This document shows positions 14,640 through 14,994 of a DNA stretch of 14,994 nt, one piece after another. Positions within the stretch are counted from its first letter, which is position 1. Every line of letters starts with the position of its first letter. The DNA lies in contig CAZEYT010000072.1 of the NCBI GenBank assembly GCA_964516295.1, forward strand, positions 1-14,994, read 5' to 3'. The position numbers were made by a program, and so were the translations under genes. The notes under the pieces were generated by a model. It made no database searches, was not told where the DNA came from, and worked only from the letters and a program-made list of their open reading frames with translations. The DNA is from CAZEYT01 sp964516295. GTDB taxonomy: Bacteria > Verrucomicrobiota > Verrucomicrobiia > Chthoniobacterales > Terrimicrobiaceae.

Positions 14640-14994
14640 TTTTTCGCAATCGCTATCAAAGTAATATCGTCGTGCTGCGGGTGGTTGCCGACGAAGCTTC
14701 GGACATCCTCGGCAAGGTAGCGGACGACCCGTGCTGCGCCGTGTTTCGCGCTGGCTTGGAGGCCTTGGACGAGCCGCGGCAGACCATATTCCAACCCCTC
14801 TTGGTCGAGGGCTTCGGTGGCTCCATCGGTGTAGAGCAGCACGCAATCCCCGCTTTCCAGCCCGAACTGGAAGTCCCCACAGACTCTATTAAACACCTCT
14901 CCGCTGTCAATCCCGAGAGCCATGCCTTTCGGACTGAGTTTTTCGACCTCGCCGGTCTTCGCGCGGTAGAGAAGGGGAGCATCGTGTCCGGCTC
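14636..14994 (-). CDS. SpoIIE/RsbU-type PP2C serine phosphatase, C-terminal part (partial)
   Basis: The frame is open to the right edge, so the gene starts outside; 118 C-terminal residues are visible. The pieces fit the SpoIIE/RsbU phosphatase domain: AGHDAPLLY near the edge, then KGMALGIDS, SGDCVLLYTDGATEALD (with the metal-binding Asp of YTDG) and HDDITLIAIAKK at the end (metal-binding Asp pair). Such enzymes dephosphorylate anti-anti-sigma (STAS) proteins in partner-switching pathways, and usually carry an N-terminal sensor domain that cannot be seen here. An internal ATG at 14923 is not the real start, because homology continues upstream of it. The stop overlaps the grpE start. Confidence 0.92.
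   Translation of the reverse strand, partial: AGHDAPLLYRAKTGEVEKLSPKGMALGIDSGEVFNRVCGDFQFGLESGDCVLLYTDGATEALDQEGLEYGLPRLVQGLQASAKHGAARVVRYLAEDVRSFVGNHPQHDDITLIAIAKK

Noticed and set aside
14640..14846. A 69-residue N-terminal extension of GrpE
   Set aside because: The extension is Arg/Pro-rich and overlaps the phosphatase coding region; the ATGA junction and GrpE family length support the ATG at 14639.

Overview
This is a GC-rich, tightly packed bacterial chromosomal segment, probably from a Gram-negative member of the Verrucomicrobiota/PVC group. That placement is an inference. It rests on the gene set, on a likely outer-membrane barrel protein, and on translation starts that mostly lack a Shine-Dalgarno (SD) motif. 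No sequence marker here fixes the taxon. No tRNA, rRNA, CRISPR array, insertion sequence or prophage was seen. No gene-free stretch exceeds about 120 bases.

Left part (1-3952, + strand): the tail of an unknown gene, NADP-type isocitrate dehydrogenase (icd), a small four-helix TMEM14-like membrane protein, and a Fic-family protein with an N-terminal winged helix. The Fic gene is preceded by a long inverted repeat that looks like an operator. An exported, probably beta-barrel protein follows and ends at the only clear intrinsic terminator in the window. The Fic gene is the main curiosity: its active-site loop has Gln where the catalytic His should be.

Middle part (4007-11513): uvrC (unusually short) converges on an exported Hsp31/DJ-1-like gene. 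Next is a divergent pair (Hsp31-like / HI0933-type flavoprotein), then the flavoprotein converges on tex. Tex diverges from bcp (peroxiredoxin), which overlaps a DUF697 protein whose GTPase-like N-terminal half has lost its nucleotide-binding signatures. Neighbouring convergent genes share stop codons or lie within 8 bases of each other, so there is no room for ordinary terminators.

Right part (11522-14994, - strand): the end of a SpoIIE/RsbU-type phosphatase, grpE, dnaJ, and a bifunctional NAD(P)HX repair enzyme. Each gene overlaps the next by ATGA. This is a translationally coupled chain joining a signalling phosphatase, the DnaK co-chaperones and metabolite repair. Several genes in the window fit a broad stress and damage-control theme (UvrC, Hsp31-like, Bcp, GrpE/DnaJ, Nnr), although they are housekeeping genes in many bacteria.

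Best candidates for something new: the Fic-winged-helix protein with its operator (possibly a Fic fold reused as a regulator), the degenerate GTPase-DUF697 protein, and the UvrC lacking a central region.
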